Source of the DNA: Rossellomorea marisflavi
GTDB taxonomy: Bacteria > Bacillota > Bacilli > Bacillales > Bacillaceae_B
Length of the DNA: 64,000 nucleotides
NCBI RefSeq assembly: GCF_001274775.1
Contig: NZ_LGUE01000001.1
Coordinates: 189,302 to 253,301 of the forward strand
Direction of reading: 5' to 3'
Notes under the pieces: model-generated
What the model was told of the DNA's origin: nothing
Databases searched by the model: none
What the model saw: the letters and a program-made list of their open reading frames with translations, nothing else
Shown: piece by piece, positions 1 to 9,237 of the stretch
How the letters are laid out: each line of letters opens with the position of its first letter
Numbering within the stretch: position 1 is the first letter of the stretch
Position numbers and translations under genes: made by a program

Positions 1-328
1 TCTTTTAGTTTTGTCCCATCCTCTTTTTCAATTGTCCAATGATTCCAGAAGTGCCTGCGTTTGTTCGGAAGACTCCAGAGGAAAGAGGAGCATGCCAGCC
101 GACTACGATCACGCATACCCCGTCTCGCAAGGGAACGATGGGAAGACCCACATGGATTGTCTTCGTAAGAAATGATCTCTTTTCGTGTTGTCCAGACCTC
201 CTTTGCAGGGTCCAGAAAGCGTGCCCGACCCGGACGCGTCCTGTAAATTTATTCACACCCCACTTCTAAATTGGCCAGGCCCTCCATATACATAAAGCAG
301 GGAAATGGCTTTAAGGAGGCGGGATCGA
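1..328. other. Leader region without a recognisable gene
   Basis: No reading frame here resembles dnaI, the usual upstream neighbour of ytxC. The short open frames on both strands lack a recognisable product. Positions 66-165 contain a GAAGAC/GTCTTC inverted pair and a core resembling the dispersed structured repeats described elsewhere in this window, so this may be a decayed copy. The ribosome binding site of ytxC lies at 313-319. Confidence 0.5.
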
Positions 329-1177
329 TTGGTAGAATTGATTTTCAGACGAAAGGCTGATGCACTGCGATGTCAGAAGCATCTGTGCGCACCATCCTGG
401 ATAAAGGAAACGCAGATTCAACGATGCAGCCACTATGCAATTTCGATAGAAGTGAAGACCGACCGTGATAGGATCGGTCTTGGAACAAGCCTGACGACCT
501 TCATCATCAACGAGATGTGGAAGGGGTGGACGGAAGAGACCCTTAAAGCGGATTATTATTACAATGATCCGGAGGAAGTAGATCAGATCTGCGCCATCAT
601 TTCAGAAATGAGGAGCGGGGAACGGCCGGAACTGACTGAACTCTTGACCGACTGGGATGAGAGTGGGCTCGTATTGGGAGAAGTTCAGAACCTCCTCTGC
701 CATCCGGCACCTGTCACGTTCGATTCCTTTGCGACATTCAGGCTGAAGAAACTCCATGATAAATGGAGGGAGATGCTCGGACTTGCCATAGATGAGTACA
801 AGATGGAGCAGGAATATCAAGTGTTCATCCAGATGCTGAGGGAGTATCTCGCCATCAGGGGAGAGCGGACTGATACCATCCACTTGTATCCTTCGAGGAC
901 AGGCTTCCGTTTTTTCGATGGTCACTATACAGAAGTGACGAAGGAAGAGCTGATGAACGCCATCGATAAACGATTGTTCTTCCAGCACCCCCTGTATGTA
1001 GATTCCTCCACCATCGCTCCTTTGCTGTCGCTGGCACCGAGAAGCATTTTTGTATACGGGTCGGAAGAGGAGAAGATCGTCACCACCCTGAGGAATATTT
1101 TTGAAGACAGGCTGGATATCCTTCCGGTCAGCTACTTCCCGGATCCGTGCATCCCCCTGGATCTTGCCAACGAATAA
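329..1177 (+). CDS. ytxC: YtxC-family putative sporulation protein
   Basis: Protein of about 282 residues related to the YtxC family (annotated as putative sporulation protein); its biochemical role is not known. It starts MVELIFRRKADA when the TTG at 329 is used. That start is preferred over the ATG at 305 because an AAGGAGG site at 313-319 sits 9 bases upstream. No catalytic motif, signal peptide or membrane segment is evident; the sequence is a mixed, charged, soluble protein ending in PLDLANE. It directly precedes the thrS T-box leader, as in B. subtilis, where dnaI-ytxC-thrS are adjacent. The family assignment rests on sequence resemblance and synteny. Confidence 0.8.
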   Translation: MVELIFRRKADALRCQKHLCAPSWIKETQIQRCSHYAISIEVKTDRDRIGLGTSLTTFIINEMWKGWTEETLKADYYYNDPEEVDQICAIISEMRSGERPELTELLTDWDESGLVLGEVQNLLCHPAPVTFDSFATFRLKKLHDKWREMLGLAIDEYKMEQEYQVFIQMLREYLAIRGERTDTIHLYPSRTGFRFFDGHYTEVTKEELMNAIDKRLFFQHPLYVDSSTIAPLLSLAPRSIFVYGSEEEKIVTTLRNIFEDRLDILPVSYFPDPCIPLDLANE

Positions 1178-1194
1178 GATAGGATGGCGCCCTC

Positions 1195-1223
1195 TTGCTT
1201 TTCCGGACATAACCGATTATAAT
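1195..1223 (+). promoter_or_regulatory. thrS: Sigma-A promoter of thrS
   Basis: TTGCTT at 1195-1200 and TATAAT at 1218-1223 are separated by 17 bases, placing the transcription start just ahead of the T-box RNA. Confidence 0.7.
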
Positions 1224-1231
1224 ACCTACAT

Positions 1232-1507
1232 ACTAAGTGCATACAAACAGGTTATGATGAGGACAACAATCTTCCGGACGGGATTACAGAGAGGGAAGCC
1301 GAATGGCTGCAAGCTTCCTATCAGCAAGGATGAATTGACCACCTCTGAACTTCGATTGCGAACGGGGATGTCCCAAGTAGTCATCGACGGCTAAACGTCG
1401 TTATCAAAACAATGAAGTCATTCCCGTGATGGGGATGAAAAGTTGGGTGGAACCGCGAGTGCAACCTCGTCCCTTCGTATATTTACGGAGAGACGGGGTT
1501 TTTTGTT
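1232..1507 (+). promoter_or_regulatory. T-box leader of thrS (threonyl-tRNA sensing)
   Basis: The conserved T-box core TGGAACCGCG is at 1448-1457. It is followed by a terminator with arms at 1463-1471 and about 1487-1497 and a run of T. Known T-box logic: uncharged tRNA pairs with a specifier codon in stem I and with the core bulge, blocking the terminator so the synthetase is transcribed. ACC codons near 1337-1342 are candidate Thr specifiers, but I did not fold stem I to fix which is used. Position directly before thrS supports threonine specificity. Confidence 0.9.
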
Positions 1508-1560
1508 TTTTATTCGGCCGATTCTTGGCCAATGATGAATCATAAAAGGAGTGATACGCT

Positions 1561-3495
1561 ATGTCAGAAGTAGTGAAAATGCAGTTCCCCGATGGGAACG
1601 TGAAGGAGTTTCCGAAAGGGACAACAACAGAGGAAATCGCAGCATCGATCTCCCCGGGCCTCAAGAAAAAGGCACTGGCGGGAAAAGTGAATGGGAATCT
1701 GATCGATCTCCGTACAGGGATTGAAAGCGATGGAAGCATCGAGATCATCACTCCACCAGGTGAAGATGCCCTGGAAATCCTGCGCCACAGTACAGCCCAC
1801 TTGATGGCACAGGCGATCAAACGCCTGTATCCTGAAACGAAACTCGGCATCGGACCGGTCATCGAAGGTGGATTCTACTATGACGTCGATTCCGAGCATA
1901 CCTTCACACCTGAAGATCTTCCTTTAATTGAAAAGGAAATGAAAAAGATCACCGGTGAAAACCTCGAGGTCATCCGTAAAGAGGTAAGCCGTGATGAAGC
2001 CCAGCGCATTTATGAGGAAGTCGGTGATGAATATAAGCTCGAGCTTCTTGAAGCCATCCCTGAAGGGGAGCAGGTATCCATCTACGAACAAGGCGAATTC
2101 TTCGACCTTTGCCGCGGGATCCACATCCCGTCCACCAACAAGATCAAGGAGTTCAAACTCCTCAGTATCGCAGGTGCCTACTGGCGCGGAAACAGCGACA
2201 ACAAAATGCTGCAGCGGATCTATGGTACAGCTTTCTTCAAGAAAGAAGACCTGGATGAGCATCTCCGTCTACTTGAAGAAGCGAAGGAACGCGATCACCG
2301 TAAAATCGGGAAGGAACTGGATCTGTTCATGACGTCCCAAAAGGTCGGTCAGGGTCTGCCGATGTGGCTTCCGAAAGGGGCAACCGTCCGCCGCATCGTC
2401 GAGCGCTATATCGTAGATAAAGAGGAGCGCCTGGGCTACAACCACGTGTATACTCCGGCACTCGCAAGCGTCGAGCTTTACAAAACAAGCGGTCACTGGG
2501 ATCACTACCAGGAAGATATGTTCCCGATCATGGAGATGGACAACGAAGACCTTGTTCTCCGTCCGATGAACTGCCCGCATCATATGATGATTTATAAAAA
2601 CAGCATCCACAGCTACCGAGAGCTGCCGATCCGCATTGCGGAATTGGGTCTCATGCACCGCTATGAAATGTCCGGTGCCCTCTCCGGCCTCCAGCGCGTA
2701 CGCGGCATGACGTTGAATGATGCCCATATCTTCGTCCGCCCGGATCAGATCAAGGATGAATTCAAGCGTGTGGTCCATCTTGTACAGGAAGTATATAAAG
2801 ACTTCGATATCAACGAGTATTCCTTCCGCCTGTCTTACCGCGATCCGGAAGACAAAGAGAAATACTTCGATGACGACGAGATGTGGAACAAAGCTCAAGG
2901 CATGCTGAAGGAAGCCATGGATGAACTGGAAATCGATTATTTCGAAGCAGAAGGGGAAGCGGCTTTCTACGGACCGAAGCTTGACGTTCAAGTGAAGACT
3001 GCCCTCGGCAAAGAGGAGACGCTCTCGACTGTCCAGCTGGATTTCCTTCTTCCGGAACGTTTCGATCTCACTTATGTAGGGGAAGACGGGAAGCAACATC
3101 GTCCGGTCGTTATCCACCGCGGTGTCGTATCGACAATGGAACGCTTCGTGGCCTTCCTCATCGAAGAGTACAAAGGGGCATTCCCGACATGGCTCGCACC
3201 GACTCAGGTACAGGTCATCCCGGTATCGCCAGATGTGCATTTCGACTATGCCAAAGAAGTACAGGAAAAATTACAGGCTGAAGGCCTCCGTGTCGATATT
3301 GATGACCGGAACGAAAAAATCGGCTATAAGATCCGTGAAGCCCAGATGAGCAAGGTGCCATACATGCTCGTCGTGGGGGATAATGAAATCAAAGAAAAAG
3401 CCGTCAATGTCCGCAAATACGGTGAACAGAAGTCAGAAACACTTGCCTTTGATGCTTTTGCCGATATGGTGAAATCCGAAGCGAAACGCGGATAA
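1561..3495 (+). CDS. thrS: Threonyl-tRNA synthetase
   Basis: Cytoplasmic class II synthetase that charges tRNA-Thr. The 644-residue product matches the family length (B. subtilis 643). Domains in order: TGS (about 1-62), the editing/SAD domain with an HxxxH motif near residue 75 and a later C/H pair (DLCRGIH) near 183, a catalytic core with the zinc-binding MNCPHH around residue 338 and [14 protein letters not shown] motif 2, then an anticodon-binding domain from about 540. The start is the ATG at 1561, preceded by AAAAGGAGTG. Transcription is controlled by the T-box leader upstream. Downstream, infC has its own promoter. Confidence 0.98.
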   Translation: MSEVVKMQFPDGNVKEFPKGTTTEEIAASISPGLKKKALAGKVNGNLIDLRTGIESDGSIEIITPPGEDALEILRHSTAHLMAQAIKRLYPETKLGIGPVIEGGFYYDVDSEHTFTPEDLPLIEKEMKKITGENLEVIRKEVSRDEAQRIYEEVGDEYKLELLEAIPEGEQVSIYEQGEFFDLCRGIHIPSTNKIKEFKLLSIAGAYWRGNSDNKMLQRIYGTAFFKKEDLDEHLRLLEEAKERDHRKIGKELDLFMTSQKVGQGLPMWLPKGATVRRIVERYIVDKEERLGYNHVYTPALASVELYKTSGHWDHYQEDMFPIMEMDNEDLVLRPMNCPHHMMIYKNSIHSYRELPIRIAELGLMHRYEMSGALSGLQRVRGMTLNDAHIFVRPDQIKDEFKRVVHLVQEVYKDFDINEYSFRLSYRDPEDKEKYFDDDEMWNKAQGMLKEAMDELEIDYFEAEGEAAFYGPKLDVQVKTALGKEETLSTVQLDFLLPERFDLTYVGEDGKQHRPVVIHRGVVSTMERFVAFLIEEYKGAFPTWLAPTQVQVIPVSPDVHFDYAKEVQEKLQAEGLRVDIDDRNEKIGYKIREAQMSKVPYMLVVGDNEIKEKAVNVRKYGEQKSETLAFDAFADMVKSEAKRG

Positions 3496-3612
3496 CGTCT
3501 TTCTTTTAGCCGATCATCTACGCTAGAGCATGCATCTTTCGGGAAAACCTCAAAAAAAGGTTGCACTCTACCGTGATGAATGCTATCATGAAATACGTTG
3601 TGACAAACCGGT

Positions 3613-3641
3613 TTGACTTTGGTATTGTCTTATGGTATAGT
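3613..3641 (+). promoter_or_regulatory. infC: Sigma-A promoter of infC-rpmI-rplT
   Basis: TTGACT at 3613-3618 and TATAGT at 3636-3641 with an exact 17-base spacer, upstream of the L20-type leader. Confidence 0.8.
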
Positions 3642-3649
3642 ATCTAAGG

Positions 3650-3793
3650 TGAATTGAATACAGTTTGGTACAAGTAGAGGCATCCCGCTTCTCACCTGAA
3701 TGACGCGTTTTGCAGTTACCAGGTAACTTTCATGATAATTAAGCGATGTGCTTTATAATCAGATGCGGGTGTTTCGACACTCGCATCTTTTTT
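3650..3793 (+). promoter_or_regulatory. Ribosomal protein L20 leader with attenuator
   Basis: Structured untranslated leader between the infC promoter and infC. It ends in a terminator with stem AGATGCG/CGCATCT at 3761-3788 and a T run to about 3793. In Bacillus, L20 binds this leader and promotes termination, giving autoregulation of the infC-rpmI-rplT operon. Identification is by location and terminator; I did not model the antiterminator pairing. Confidence 0.75.
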
Positions 3794-3867
3794 GTTTCTG
3801 AAATGAAGGTCGGGTGCTGCAAACCGATACCGCGTATTCTTTTAAATTACCTTGGAGGTGGCTAGTT

Positions 3868-4383
3868 ATTAGCAAAGACATGATCTTAAACGAAACGATT
3901 CGTGCCCGTGAAGTGCGTCTGATCGATCAGAATGGTGAACAGCTTGGAATCAAAACCAAGAACGAAGCCCTTGAAATCGCAGAACGCGTCAATCTTGATC
4001 TTGTTCTCGTTGCTCCAACTGCAAAACCACCCGTTGCCCGTATCATGGACTACGGAAAGTTTAAGTTCGAACAACAGAAGAAAGAAAAAGAAGCCCGTAA
4101 AAATCAAAAGATCATCAATCTGAAAGAGGTTCGCCTGAGCCCGACGATCGATGACCATGATTTCAATACGAAACTTCGCAATGCTCGTAAGTTCCTTGAA
4201 AAAGGAGACAAAGTTAAAGCGTCTATCCGATTTAAAGGCCGTGCAATCACGCACAAAGAGATCGGCCAACGTGTACTCGATCGTTTCTCCGATGAGTGCA
4301 AAGACGTTGCAACCGTTGAATCAAAGCCTAAAATGGATGGTCGCAGCATGTTCTTGGTGCTCGCACCAGTCAACGAAAAATAA
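3868..4383 (+). CDS. infC: Translation initiation factor IF-3 (ATT start)
   Basis: IF-3 binds the 30S subunit, polices initiator tRNA and start-codon choice, and prevents premature subunit joining. The product is 171 residues when read from the rare ATT codon at 3868, giving the N-terminus [20 protein letters not shown] that aligns with B. subtilis IF-3. TTGGAGGTGG lies just upstream. A longer frame opening at 3814 is rejected because it runs into the leader. Two domains are visible: the N-domain to about residue 80, a lysine-rich linker ([11 protein letters not shown]), then the C-domain with [15 protein letters not shown]. Atypical starts on infC are a known device for IF-3 autoregulation. 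Confidence 0.97.
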   Translation: MSKDMILNETIRAREVRLIDQNGEQLGIKTKNEALEIAERVNLDLVLVAPTAKPPVARIMDYGKFKFEQQKKEKEARKNQKIINLKEVRLSPTIDDHDFNTKLRNARKFLEKGDKVKASIRFKGRAITHKEIGQRVLDRFSDECKDVATVESKPKMDGRSMFLVLAPVNEK

Positions 4384-4405
4384 TCGACCCGAGGAGGAAA
4401 AGCAC

Positions 4406-4606
4406 ATGCCAAAAATGAAAACTCACCGCGGCTCAGCTAAGCGTTTCAAGAAAACAGGTTCTGGTAAACTTAAACGTTCTCACGCTTACACAAGCCATTT
4501 ATTCGCTAATAAATCTACTAAAGCAAAACGTAAGCTACGTAAAGCTGCTGTTGTCTCTAAAGGAGATTTCAAACGCATTCGTCATATGCTTGACAACCTT
4601 AAATAA
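4406..4606 (+). CDS. rpmI: 50S ribosomal protein L35
   Basis: A 66-residue, very basic protein starting [18 protein letters not shown], the L35 signature, ending HMLDNLK. GAGGAGG at 4391-4397 precedes the ATG. It lies 22 bases after infC and 30 bases before rplT, the conserved infC-rpmI-rplT operon. It is a structural component of the large subunit. Codon use is strongly biased, as expected for a highly expressed ribosomal gene. Confidence 0.98.
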   Translation: MPKMKTHRGSAKRFKKTGSGKLKRSHAYTSHLFANKSTKAKRKLRKAAVVSKGDFKRIRHMLDNLK

Positions 4607-4624
4607 AAAGCAAGTAAGAAATAG

Positions 4625-4996
<372 letters not shown>

Positions 4997-5005
4997 TCTT
5001 ATTGA

Positions 5006-5035
5006 GGGATCGGCCCACGGTGGCCGGTCCTTTTT
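5006..5035 (+). terminator. Terminator after rplT
   Basis: Stem GGATCGGCC/GGCCGGTCC (5007-5015 with 5022-5030) followed by five T. Confidence 0.85.
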
Positions 5036-5058
5036 GCATAGAGAGAAAGGGAGATTGC

Positions 5059-5331
5059 ATGGAAACGTGGATCATCGCATTGAATTTGTATCTCATCGTG
5101 ATCAATATCGCCGGCTTCATCCTCATGGGCAGGGACAAAGAAAAAGCGAGGCGGGGGGAGTACCGGATAAGCGAACGGACGCTGTGGCAGGTGGCGATCT
5201 TAGGGGGGAGCGTCGGCAGTTACTTCGGCATGCGCATCCATCGCCATAAGACGAAGCATGTGGCGTTCAGGCTTGGTTTCCCCTTGCTGGTCATCCTGCA
5301 CGGGGGACTTTATATCTGGTTTGTCTTGTGA
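5059..5331 (+). CDS. ysdA: DUF1294 membrane protein YsdA
   Basis: A 90-residue protein of the DUF1294 family, function unknown. Start ATG at 5059 follows AAAGGGAG and is preferred over an earlier ATT/ATG-less extension running through the rplT terminator. Two hydrophobic stretches are visible: residues about 4-22 near the N-terminus and about 70-88 at the C-terminus, around a polar middle with the family-typical WQVAILGGSVGSYFGM and RHKTKHVAFRLGFPL segments. It sits directly after rplT, the same location as ysdA in B. subtilis. Confidence 0.88.
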   Translation: METWIIALNLYLIVINIAGFILMGRDKEKARRGEYRISERTLWQVAILGGSVGSYFGMRIHRHKTKHVAFRLGFPLLVILHGGLYIWFVL

Positions 5332-5409
5332 GTTCTGACAGGAGGGGGCGTCTCATAGGATAGAATAGCACGTGAACATCATCAGAGGCATAGTAGGGGG
5401 TTTTGCATC

Positions 5410-5979
5410 ATGGATGATCGTTTAGTCGCTGCATTTGCCGTCATGGAAGCGAGTGGATTTATCGCCCCTTTCCTGTTCATTCTGTTCCACATCTTAAGGC
5501 AGTTCCTCTTCATCCCTGTCGCACTGGTCTGCATGGCGGGAGGTCTATTGTTCGGAAGTGTGTTCGGGTCGATTTATTCCCTGATCGGGTTGACGCTCTT
5601 ATCCGTTCTTTTCTTCTTTGTCATCAAAGGGGTTCCGACGTTTGCCGAAAGGCTCCTGAAGCTGAAGGAAAAGTGGTTCGGCCGGAATGCCGTGTTGACG
5701 ACCGGTCAGATCGCGGTGTTGAAGCTGATTCCGTTCGTCCACTATCAGCTCCTCAACCTGTGTCTCCTTGAGCGTCATAGGGAATTCAAACCGTTCCTCA
5801 GGGCGGCTTTCCTCTCGAACATCCCCCTGGCATTCTTTTATACGGTATTCGGTCAATACATCACCACGTTCTCCCCGCCGATCATCGTCATGATCATCCT
5901 GTCCCTGGCTGTCCTGTTTTATCTTCTCAGGGAAAAGGTGAGGGTCATTTCATGGAATGAATTCTTTCCGAGCAAATAA
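5410..5979 (+). CDS. TVP38/TMEM64 (VTT-domain) membrane protein
   Basis: A 189-residue integral membrane protein with about five hydrophobic segments. It carries features of the VTT/DedA-like TVP38 family: an FxPVxLVCMAGGLLFGSVFGSIYSL-like glycine-rich region near residues 34-55 and an LxLIPFVHYQLLN segment near 105. Family members include lipid scramblases and flippases in eukaryotes; the bacterial role is mostly undefined. B. subtilis ytxB belongs to this family and lies near ytxC-thrS, so this may be its relocated counterpart. It is convergent with ysdB, with a shared bidirectional terminator at 5981-6011. Confidence 0.75.
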   Translation: MDDRLVAAFAVMEASGFIAPFLFILFHILRQFLFIPVALVCMAGGLLFGSVFGSIYSLIGLTLLSVLFFFVIKGVPTFAERLLKLKEKWFGRNAVLTTGQIAVLKLIPFVHYQLLNLCLLERHREFKPFLRAAFLSNIPLAFFYTVFGQYITTFSPPIIVMIILSLAVLFYLLREKVRVISWNEFFPSK

Positions 5980-5980
5980 G

Positions 5981-6011
5981 AAAGGGGGCCGTCCTGGTGG
6001 ACGCCCCCTTT
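5981..6011. terminator. Bidirectional terminator between the TVP38 gene and ysdB
   Basis: Stem AAAGGGGGC-GTCC pairs with GGACGCCCCCTTT. T runs on both strands serve both convergent genes. Confidence 0.85.
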
Positions 6012-6017
6012 GCTGTG

Positions 6018-6407
6018 CTACCGTTCTTTTTTCTTCAGGAGTTCATGTATGGGACTCTTCCAGTCGATCTTGGCGGCAGGATACCGCTCCTTGATTTCAT
6101 TCTGGACATAGTGGAAGTCTTCCGTGTTCAGCCCTTTCAGGGTTGAGATGTTCTCCGCCCATACGAAGATCGAGACCACCTCGAAGGAATGATCGGTGGA
6201 CCCCATATACTTTTCACCTTCGAACAGGACCCCTTTGTAGGTGACATGAAAGTTCTTGTGCACGTTTTCCTGATCATCCAGGAAATAAAACCTGCGCTGT
6301 TCCTTTGCTAGTTCAAGCTTTCTTTTTGGATTGAGGATATATTTCACACAGCGGTACAGAAGATAGATAATGAGCAATAAAAGGACCAGTCGGATCAGTA
6401 AAAACAT
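6018..6407 (-). CDS. ysdB: Sigma-W pathway protein YsdB
   Basis: A 129-residue protein starting MFLLIRLVLLLLIIYLLYR, a single N-terminal membrane anchor, followed by a soluble domain with the recognisable FYFLDDQENVHKNF and YKGVLFEGEKY segments of YsdB. The start at 6407 is chosen because GGAGGTAATCTTC lies immediately upstream on the minus strand; a 7-residue longer reading lacks such a site. In B. subtilis ysdB is induced by sigma-W under envelope stress and affects resistance to some antimicrobials; the biochemical function is unknown. B. subtilis has ysdA-ysdB side by side. Confidence 0.85.
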   Translation of the reverse strand: MFLLIRLVLLLLIIYLLYRCVKYILNPKRKLELAKEQRRFYFLDDQENVHKNFHVTYKGVLFEGEKYMGSTDHSFEVVSIFVWAENISTLKGLNTEDFHYVQNEIKERYPAAKIDWKSPIHELLKKKER

Positions 6408-6536
6408 GAAGATTACCTCCGTAGGCATATGGATTCTTCATGTACATACGGATGGATGAAAAAAAGGTTTCGTTTTATTTAAAATTCCTCTGAAAATTTG
6501 TCATACTAGATAGTGTAGAAAGGAAAGGTGAGCATA

Positions 6537-7022
6537 ATGGATTGGAATCAACTATTGAATATGCAGAATGAACTGGATCGGCACATTGAAAGCGAGCACG
6601 GACTTCAAGACGCCGACCTGGTCGATAAAAAAATCCTGGCCCTCCTCGTCGAACTCGGGGAATTGGCGAATGAAACGAGGTGCTTCAAGTTTTGGAGCAA
6701 GAAGGCCCCTTCCGAGCAAGAGGTCATCCTTGAAGAGTATGTAGACGGCATCCACTTCATCCTCTCCCTTGGAATCGACATCGGGATCCGTTCCATCGAT
6801 GAGCCCGAGGTACTGGAAGAGGGGGATCCGACAGAGGAATTCCTCAAGGTGTACAGTGAAGTGAACCGATTCTCGGAGGAGCGCTCCATTGAGAACCTTC
6901 TCACCCTCTTCCAACAGTTTCTTCAGCTTGGACGGGTTCTCGGGTTCAAGTCGGAAGACATCTTTAAATCCTACCTGAAGAAGAATGAAGTGAATTATCA
7001 GCGTCAGCAAGAAGGGTATTAA
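6537..7022 (+). CDS. Dimeric (all-alpha) dUTP diphosphatase
   Basis: A 161-residue protein of the all-alpha NTP-pyrophosphatase (dUTPase_2/MazG-like) fold that hydrolyses dUTP to dUMP, keeping uracil out of DNA. Metal-binding motifs are visible: ALLVELGELANETR near residues 34-47 (ExxE) and EEYVDGIHFILSLG near 66-79 (ExxxD). The ATG at 6537 is preferred to the GTG at 6528 because AAAGGTG provides a properly spaced site. It is divergent from ysdB and followed by ysdC. In some Bacillus genomes such genes are phage-borne, but nothing else here suggests a prophage. Confidence 0.85.
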   Translation: MDWNQLLNMQNELDRHIESEHGLQDADLVDKKILALLVELGELANETRCFKFWSKKAPSEQEVILEEYVDGIHFILSLGIDIGIRSIDEPEVLEEGDPTEEFLKVYSEVNRFSEERSIENLLTLFQQFLQLGRVLGFKSEDIFKSYLKKNEVNYQRQQEGY

Positions 7023-7030
7023 TGAATATT

Positions 7031-7059
7031 TTGATGAATCTGAAGCTTTCAAGTATAAT
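7031..7059 (+). promoter_or_regulatory. ysdC: Sigma-A promoter of ysdC
   Basis: TTGATG at 7031-7036 and TATAAT at 7054-7059 with a 17-base spacer, just after the dUTPase stop. Confidence 0.7.
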
Positions 7060-7090
7060 AAAGGTGACTATTATTTAGGGGGGCGAAACA

Positions 7091-8176
7091 ATGACGAAAC
7101 TTGACGAAACGTTGACGATGCTCAAGGATTTGACCGATGCCAAGGGAGTACCGGGAAATGAACGCGAAGTGCGGAACGTGATGAAAACATACATAGAGCC
7201 ATTTGCCGATGAAATCACTACGGATAACCTGGGAAGCCTGATTGCGAAGAAGACCGGTTTGGAGAACGGTCCGAAGATCATGGTGGCCGGTCATCTGGAT
7301 GAAGTAGGCTTCATGGTGACCCAGATCGACGGCAGGGGCTTCCTGCGTTTTCAAACCGTCGGAGGCTGGTGGTCCCAGGTAATGCTTGCCCAGCGGGTGA
7401 CCATCGTGACCGATAGCGGGGAAATCACGGGTGTGATCGGTTCAAAGCCACCTCATATCCTTCCTCCTGAAGCGCGTAAGAAGCCGGTTGACATCAAGGA
7501 TATGTTCATCGATATCGGTGCTTCCAGCCGCGAAGAAGCAGCGGAATGGGGAGTCAAACCGGGTGATATGGTGGTTCCATACTTCGAGTTCACGGTGATG
7601 AACAACGAAAAGATGCTCCTTGCCAAAGCATGGGATAACCGCATCGGATGTGCGATTGCCATCGATGTATTGAAAAACCTGAAGGATGCCGATCATCCGA
7701 ATATCGTGTATGGTGTCGGAACGGTCCAGGAGGAAGTGGGGCTCCGCGGTGCCCGTACATCGGCAGCGAAGATCCAGCCGGACATCGCCTTTGGTGTGGA
7801 TGTGGGGATCGCCGGGGATACCCCGGGAATCTCCGATAAAGAAGCATCAAGCAAAATGGGAGACGGGCCTCAGATCATCCTGTATGATGCGTCCATGGTA
7901 TCCCATAAAGGACTGCGTGATGCCGTTACCAGCACGGCGGACGAACTGGGCATCCCGTATCAGTACGATAGCATCGCTGGTGGAGGGACCGATTCAGGTT
8001 CGATCCATCTCACGGCGAACGGTGTACCGGCCCTGTCCATCACCATCGCCACCCGCTACATCCACAGTCATGCGGCCATGCTGCATCGCGATGACTACGA
8101 AAATGCGGTGAAACTCATCACGGAGGTCATCAAGAAGCTCGACCGCGAAACCGTCGATAAAATCACGTATGATTGA
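7091..8176 (+). CDS. ysdC: M42-family metallopeptidase YsdC
   Basis: A 361-residue cytosolic aminopeptidase of family M42 (glutamyl/deblocking aminopeptidases, TET-like dodecamers). Dinuclear metal ligands are visible: [11 protein letters not shown] (near 60-70), AWDNRIGCA (near 180), the catalytic [12 protein letters not shown] (near 212), GVDVG (near 237) and the late RYIHSHAAM histidine region (near 320). Some M42 members have been misannotated as endoglucanases. The RBS AGGGGGGCG precedes the ATG. It has its own promoter and terminator, so it is probably monocistronic. Confidence 0.92.
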   Translation: MTKLDETLTMLKDLTDAKGVPGNEREVRNVMKTYIEPFADEITTDNLGSLIAKKTGLENGPKIMVAGHLDEVGFMVTQIDGRGFLRFQTVGGWWSQVMLAQRVTIVTDSGEITGVIGSKPPHILPPEARKKPVDIKDMFIDIGASSREEAAEWGVKPGDMVVPYFEFTVMNNEKMLLAKAWDNRIGCAIAIDVLKNLKDADHPNIVYGVGTVQEEVGLRGARTSAAKIQPDIAFGVDVGIAGDTPGISDKEASSKMGDGPQIILYDASMVSHKGLRDAVTSTADELGIPYQYDSIAGGGTDSGSIHLTANGVPALSITIATRYIHSHAAMLHRDDYENAVKLITEVIKKLDRETVDKITYD

Positions 8177-8182
8177 CCTTGA

Positions 8183-8208
8183 AGAGGCGCACGAGGGCGC
8201 CTCTTTTT
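8183..8208 (+). terminator. Terminator after ysdC
   Basis: Stem AGAGGCGC/GCGCCTCT followed by TTTTT. Confidence 0.85.
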
Positions 8209-8220
8209 GCATGCTGATGA

Positions 8221-8769
8221 TCAGTCGTCAAAATCGATCTGACGGGAATCAGTCAGATCTGCCCCGATCGTCTTTGTGATGATCCGGAAGGCGTTGTCAT
8301 TGTCTTCGGTCGTCTCGGAAGCGACACAGTCGGTCGGGATGGACAGCTCATATTCCCTCATATAGGCATCATTCGCCGTATAAAGGACGCAGATATCCCC
8401 TGCAATCCCCGTCAGGATCAAGTGGTGGATATCCAGCTGGTGAAGGAGGATCTCAAGCTGTGTTCCGAAGAAACAGGAATGCTTCGGCTTGATGATGAAG
8501 TAGTCATCGGTGTCGGGATGAAGCCGTTCGATGACTTTCCGGCCCTTGCCTTTTTGGCAGTGCTCGATGATATCATTCATATTGTCCTGCCACAGTCCGT
8601 AGTTATCGTTGACATAGATGATGGGGATCCCCGCATCTTTCGCCGTTTTCTTCAGATCCCGGATCGGATCGACGACGTCAAGGGTATGGTCAAGCAGGTT
8701 TTCCCCTCCGTCGAAGTCGAACGTATTGATCATATCGATCACGAGGAGTGCTCTGTTATCTTTACCCAT
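8221..8769 (-). CDS. Isochorismatase-family cysteine hydrolase
   Basis: A 182-residue hydrolase of the isochorismatase/nicotinamidase superfamily. The triad is recognisable: Asp in LLVIDMINTFD (near residue 12), Lys in IIKPKHSCFF (near 95), and Cys in GIAGDICVLYTA (near 132). The substrate cannot be read from sequence; homologues act on amides or isochorismate. The start at 8769 is chosen for the GGAAAGGAGAAGG upstream on the minus strand. It is followed by ysdC convergently and preceded by sspI with its own terminator, so it is a separate unit. Confidence 0.85.
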   Translation of the reverse strand: MGKDNRALLVIDMINTFDFDGGENLLDHTLDVVDPIRDLKKTAKDAGIPIIYVNDNYGLWQDNMNDIIEHCQKGKGRKVIERLHPDTDDYFIIKPKHSCFFGTQLEILLHQLDIHHLILTGIAGDICVLYTANDAYMREYELSIPTDCVASETTEDNDNAFRIITKTIGADLTDSRQIDFDD

Positions 8770-8861
8770 TTGGTTCCTTCTCCTTTCCAAGCTTTTAGCC
8801 TTTCTTTACCACTCACGATTTCACTCAAACGTCCAGGGGATGGGGCTTTTGGAGTGAAATG

Positions 8862-8889
8862 AAAAACGCGCCTTCTGCATGAAGGCGCG
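8862..8889 (-). terminator. Terminator after sspI
   Basis: Stem CGCGCCTTC/GAAGGCGCG with a T run when read on the minus strand. Confidence 0.85.
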
Positions 8890-8898
8890 CCATTCTTT

Positions 8899-9114
8899 TT
8901 AATGAGGCTGTTGAAGGGAATTCTCAAGCTTTTCAAGGACCATCTTCTGTTCGTTCGGATCAGCGTTCTGCCAGAAAACTTCGAGGAGTACACCCAGTCC
9001 CGGGAGCGTCTTCTCTTCGCCTCCCTGAATGGCGTCTACGATGGTATCGCGGAGTTCATCCTGTGAATTGCCCTGCACGTTGTGTATGATCGCTTTGCGT
9101 AGATTCAAGCTCAT
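8899..9114 (-). CDS. sspI: Small acid-soluble spore protein SspI
   Basis: A 71-residue protein starting [18 protein letters not shown], matching the minor SASP SspI ([25 protein letters not shown] is typical, read in pieces). In B. subtilis it is made in the forespore under sigma-G and found only in spores. The start at 9114 has AAGGAGC nearby; a 12-residue longer frame lacks a site. It is divergent from ysgA, the same arrangement as in B. subtilis. I could not pick out a convincing sigma-G promoter. Confidence 0.93.
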   Translation of the reverse strand: MSLNLRKAIIHNVQGNSQDELRDTIVDAIQGGEEKTLPGLGVLLEVFWQNADPNEQKMVLEKLENSLQQPH

Positions 9115-9237
9115 TATGCCCAGCTCCTTTATGGTTGATGAGGAATTCATTGTTATCGTCTCTCAAATCCCGTATATTATGTATGGAAGTTGAGGTATAA
9201 TGGACATTTGAATAGAACGTTGAAGGAGCGGATACGA

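Noticed and set aside
39..269. 76-codon frame at the window start
   Set aside because: No ribosome site or similarity; more likely noncoding or a decayed repeat.
1101..1394. 97-codon plus-strand frame over the thrS leader
   Set aside because: It crosses the promoter and T-box RNA, which explain the sequence.
2269..3240. 323-codon minus-strand frame inside thrS
   Set aside because: Antisense shadow of a highly conserved synthetase gene.
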